A DNA stretch of 17,186 nucleotides, taken from the NCBI GenBank assembly GCA_039679375.1, contig JBDKVA010000138.1:1-17186 (forward strand), read 5' to 3'. This DNA is from JBDKVA01 sp039679375. Lineage in GTDB: Bacteria; Bacillota; Clostridia; Acetivibrionales; DTU013. The notes below the pieces were generated by a model. The model was given only the letters and a program-made list of their open reading frames with translations, was not told where the DNA came from and made no database searches. This document shows, one piece after another, positions 15,422 through 17,186 of the stretch. The position numbers and the translations under genes are program-made. How positions within the stretch are numbered: the first letter of the stretch is position 1; each line of letters opens with the position of its first letter.

Positions 15422-16525
15422 TTATTTACTTGTGAAGATCTCCTTGAACTTGTCAAGCCATGCCTGCTTGTTTGCGGAATTAATATCCTCATTATCCTTA
15501 ATGATATTGATATCACTTGCCTGCGTTAATCCGCTGGCAGCAGGGACATCTGTTCTGACAGAGCGCCTGCAAAGCTGATTTGCTATCAGGGTCTGTGTTT
15601 CCTTACTTGTGACAAAGTCAATAAATTTCTTTGCATTATCCATGTTTTTTGCGCCTTTGATGATTTGTACACCATCCGGTTTTGAAACGACTCCCTCTTT
15701 CATATAAACAACTTTAACCGGAGCTCCATCTTTCACATATTTTGCAGCGCCTTCTTCAAAGGTAAGCCCAATAGTGTATTCACCGTCGGCAACTCCCTTA
15801 TAAACTGCAGAGGAACCGCTGAGCAATTTACCACCCAGGTTTATACATAGTTTATCTACATAATCCCACCCTTTTTCCGGTTCACCATTACCCATTGCAT
15901 ATAACATATTTATCAAATGCTCAAAAGAAGAGGAGGATTTGGCAGGATCGGCAAATGCTATTTTCCCTTTCAGTGCCGGATTGAGTACGTCTTCATAGCC
16001 TTCAACCTTGATATCACCAATCAGCTTTGTATTTATCATAATAACACTGGGAATTACGGTAAAGCGGGTGATCATGCCCTCTACATTTTTACAGTAATCG
16101 AATACGGCATCCTCGTTAGCCGATCTGTAAACTTCAAACAAGTCTTTTTTAGGTAGTATAGTGGAATTTGAACCCCCCCAGAAAATGTCTCCCAGTGGAT
16201 TTGCCTGCTCGGCTTCAACTCTTTTCAAAAGTTCTCCTGTACCGGCCGTAATTACCTCGGCAGATATGCCTGTCGTGGCTTCAAATTCTGCGATGATCGG
16301 ATTGATGAACTCTACCGGGTGTGGACAGTACACAACAAGATTTTTGGATGCAGGTGCTGTTGCTTCCGGTGTCTTTTCCGGCACGGCTGCACTTGCCTCA
16401 GGTTTTACCGTAGCCCCGGTTTTAGTCGGGGTATCAGCAGTGGCGGACTCAGCTTCCTTTTCGCCGCATGCTCCCAGTGACAGTATCACTAGTAACGCCA
16501 GCACAATTGCGAGAATTTTCCTCAT
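15422..16525 (-). CDS. AfuA/FbpA-type solute-binding lipoprotein of an ABC importer
   Basis: This 367-residue protein is the extracytoplasmic receptor of the minus-strand importer. Its lipoprotein signal ends in LGAC with Cys20 as the anchor, followed by an Ala/Thr/Pro/Glu-rich linker to about residue 60. The domain then starts with the LVVYCPHP strand typical of COG1840 proteins. Further family marks are GDIFWGGSNST and DPAKSSSSFEH, the latter a Ser-rich loop that could bind an anionic group. The adjacent tyrosine pair used by classical ferric-binding FbpA proteins is not evident near the C-terminal half, so a phosphorylated sugar or phosphonate is at least as likely as iron. The start is fixed by GAGGAGGAG six bases before the ATG. 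It is the first gene of the operon. Confidence 0.88.
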   Translation of the reverse strand: MRKILAIVLALLVILSLGACGEKEAESATADTPTKTGATVKPEASAAVPEKTPEATAPASKNLVVYCPHPVEFINPIIAEFEATTGISAEVITAGTGELLKRVEAEQANPLGDIFWGGSNSTILPKKDLFEVYRSANEDAVFDYCKNVEGMITRFTVIPSVIMINTKLIGDIKVEGYEDVLNPALKGKIAFADPAKSSSSFEHLINMLYAMGNGEPEKGWDYVDKLCINLGGKLLSGSSAVYKGVADGEYTIGLTFEEGAAKYVKDGAPVKVVYMKEGVVSKPDGVQIIKGAKNMDNAKKFIDFVTSKETQTLIANQLCRRSVRTDVPAASGLTQASDINIIKDNEDINSANKQAWLDKFKEIFTSK

Positions 16526-16606
16526 TTTTTTCTCCTCCTCAATATAGATTTGATATATACATCATATTGTAAAGATCAGAGATGAACAATCCGTTAAAAA
16601 TACAAA

Positions 16607-16612
16607 ATTATA
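16607..16612 (-). promoter_or_regulatory. Candidate -10 element for the AfuA-type operon
   Basis: On the minus strand a perfect TATAAT lies 82 bases before the binding-protein ATG. No good -35 box is seen 16-18 bases upstream, so the promoter would depend on an activator or be incorrect. The region is very A+T-rich, which raises the chance of a coincidental match. Confidence 0.35.
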
Positions 16613-16714
16613 CTATAAAATGAACTATTACTGTATAAAAAAATCATACCTATGCCATGACAGCATCGTGCTGACATTACTTATTTCTTTTCTCTGTTAA
16701 AGATTATAGAATAA

Positions 16715-16876
16715 CTTATTCCATGCTTAGGAAAAGTTCAGTCGGATAAGCGCCTCAATGTGACCGGAATACTTGACATATCTACGCAGGAAGCTTTAAA
16801 CACATTACTGGAGATATGGCTGTTCCAGGAAGATAGTCAGTATGTTAAAGCAGCAGAGATTTTGGAGAAATCATAG
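16715..16876 (+). pseudogene. Coding-like fragment, possible transposase relic
   Basis: The frame from 16715 to the TAG at 16874-16876 is open for 53 codons, with no ATG start or ribosome binding site. It reads as a natural-looking protein, including RLNVTGILDISTQEAL and an acidic helix-like C-terminus. The RLNVTG-type segment faintly recalls the region near the catalytic domain of IS630-type transposases, but this is a weak impression and no terminal inverted repeats are seen. It may equally be the end of some other lost gene. Confidence 0.3.
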
Positions 16877-17186
16877 TAGCTCCACTATAAAGCTGTATTT
16901 TACCGTTTCATGCCTTCAGGCTTCGACTGAAAAGGATTTATCACATACGATCCTTCCAGATCCATTTTGCCTTCCAGTTATCAGGAATTGTTTCCATCTT
17001 TAAACAATCCATAAAAATTCATCCTTACCCTGCTTAAAATACCTGTTTCATCCTTATTAAAGGAGACCAACTATGAATAGTCAATAGGAAATTCGAATAT
17101 TTTTTTAGGTTTTAACCAGACAAAAAAGAGCATAGCAAACAAGACATCCAATTGATGTACTTTGAAAATAGAATATGGATAAGCTG

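Larger units (their letters stand above)
16526..17186. other. Right-end non-coding region with decayed coding fragments
   Basis: These 661 bases hold the upstream region of the minus-strand importer and no intact gene that I can support. Fragments that look coding are described separately at 16715-16876. At 17041-17057 AAAGGAG followed by ATG (17053) looks like a good translation start, yet the frame stops after four codons and contains further stop codons. A 23-codon minus-strand frame (16941-17012) has a WKAKWIW stretch but ends at once. Together this suggests a stretch of sequence decay. Confidence 0.45.

Noticed and set aside
15304..15516. 71-residue N-terminal extension of the ATPase
   Set aside because: It would overlap the binding-protein gene and the hairpin, while the ATG at 15303 has a strong ribosome binding site and starts at the normal N-terminus of the family.
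16161..16547. Open frame of 128 codons on the plus strand
   Set aside because: It is the antisense shadow of the AfuA-type lipoprotein gene, with no family likeness.
16941..17012. Possible N-terminus of a rhamnosidase-like gene on the minus strand
   Set aside because: Only 23 codons are open and a WKAKWIW stretch alone is too little to call a gene; kept only as a trace in the findings.
17053..17186. Stop-codon readthrough (repeated TAG) in the frame after the ATG at 17053
   Set aside because: Three TAG codons are followed by TGA and TAG, and no recoding signal is visible; a decayed or out-of-frame sequence is simpler.

Overview
The window looks like a chromosomal segment of a low-to-moderate G+C Firmicute, probably a Clostridia or Paenibacillus-type saprophyte. 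The reasons are the strong GGAGG-type ribosome binding sites, a YesM/YesN two-component pair, a membrane-bound AraC regulator of the YesS/YtdP kind, LplA/LplB/LplC-type sugar importers and lipoprotein solute-binding proteins. No rRNA, tRNA, CRISPR array, complete insertion sequence or phage gene was seen.

Layout. Bases 1-306 hold no convincing gene but contain a REP-like hairpin (166-221). A minus-strand uroporphyrinogen-decarboxylase-family gene (307-1365) is divergent from the main plus-strand block. A 386-base spacer (1366-1751) carries a candidate promoter and short palindromes. The plus-strand block reads: YesM-like histidine kinase (1752-3503), YesN-like short response regulator (3481-4293, overlapping), transmembrane AraC regulator (4339-6759), then a regulated promoter region, an LplA-like lipoprotein (6904-8547), permeases LplB-like (8653-9612) and LplC-like (9643-10533), and a 601-residue cytoplasmic beta-propeller-like protein of unknown function (10592-12397). 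A bidirectional hairpin terminator (12427-12467) ends this block and also ends a convergent minus-strand operon. In transcription order that operon is an AfuA/FbpA-type lipoprotein (16525-15422), an ATPase (15303-14191) and a fused double permease (14189-12534). The right end (16526-17186) is the upstream region of that operon plus what looks like decayed coding sequence.

How it may work together (inference). The two-component pair and the membrane AraC protein probably sense an extracellular carbohydrate signal. They would control import of an oligosaccharide by the Lpl-type CUT1 transporter, which has no ATPase gene of its own and would need a shared MsmX-like ATPase. The propeller protein, translated from a TTG start with a strong ribosome binding site, is the likely intracellular partner and the least understood gene. 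The URO-D-fold protein may be a methyltransferase-like accessory enzyme rather than a heme enzyme. The convergent operon is a separate, complete importer of the ferric/phosphonate/sugar-phosphate class.

Most notable non-coding structure: a perfect 14-base palindrome (TTGTGAGCTCACAA) sits where transcription from an extended -10 promoter should start before the lplA-like gene. It is preceded by a tandem 8-base repeat. Both solute-binding-protein genes are followed by an intercistronic hairpin.
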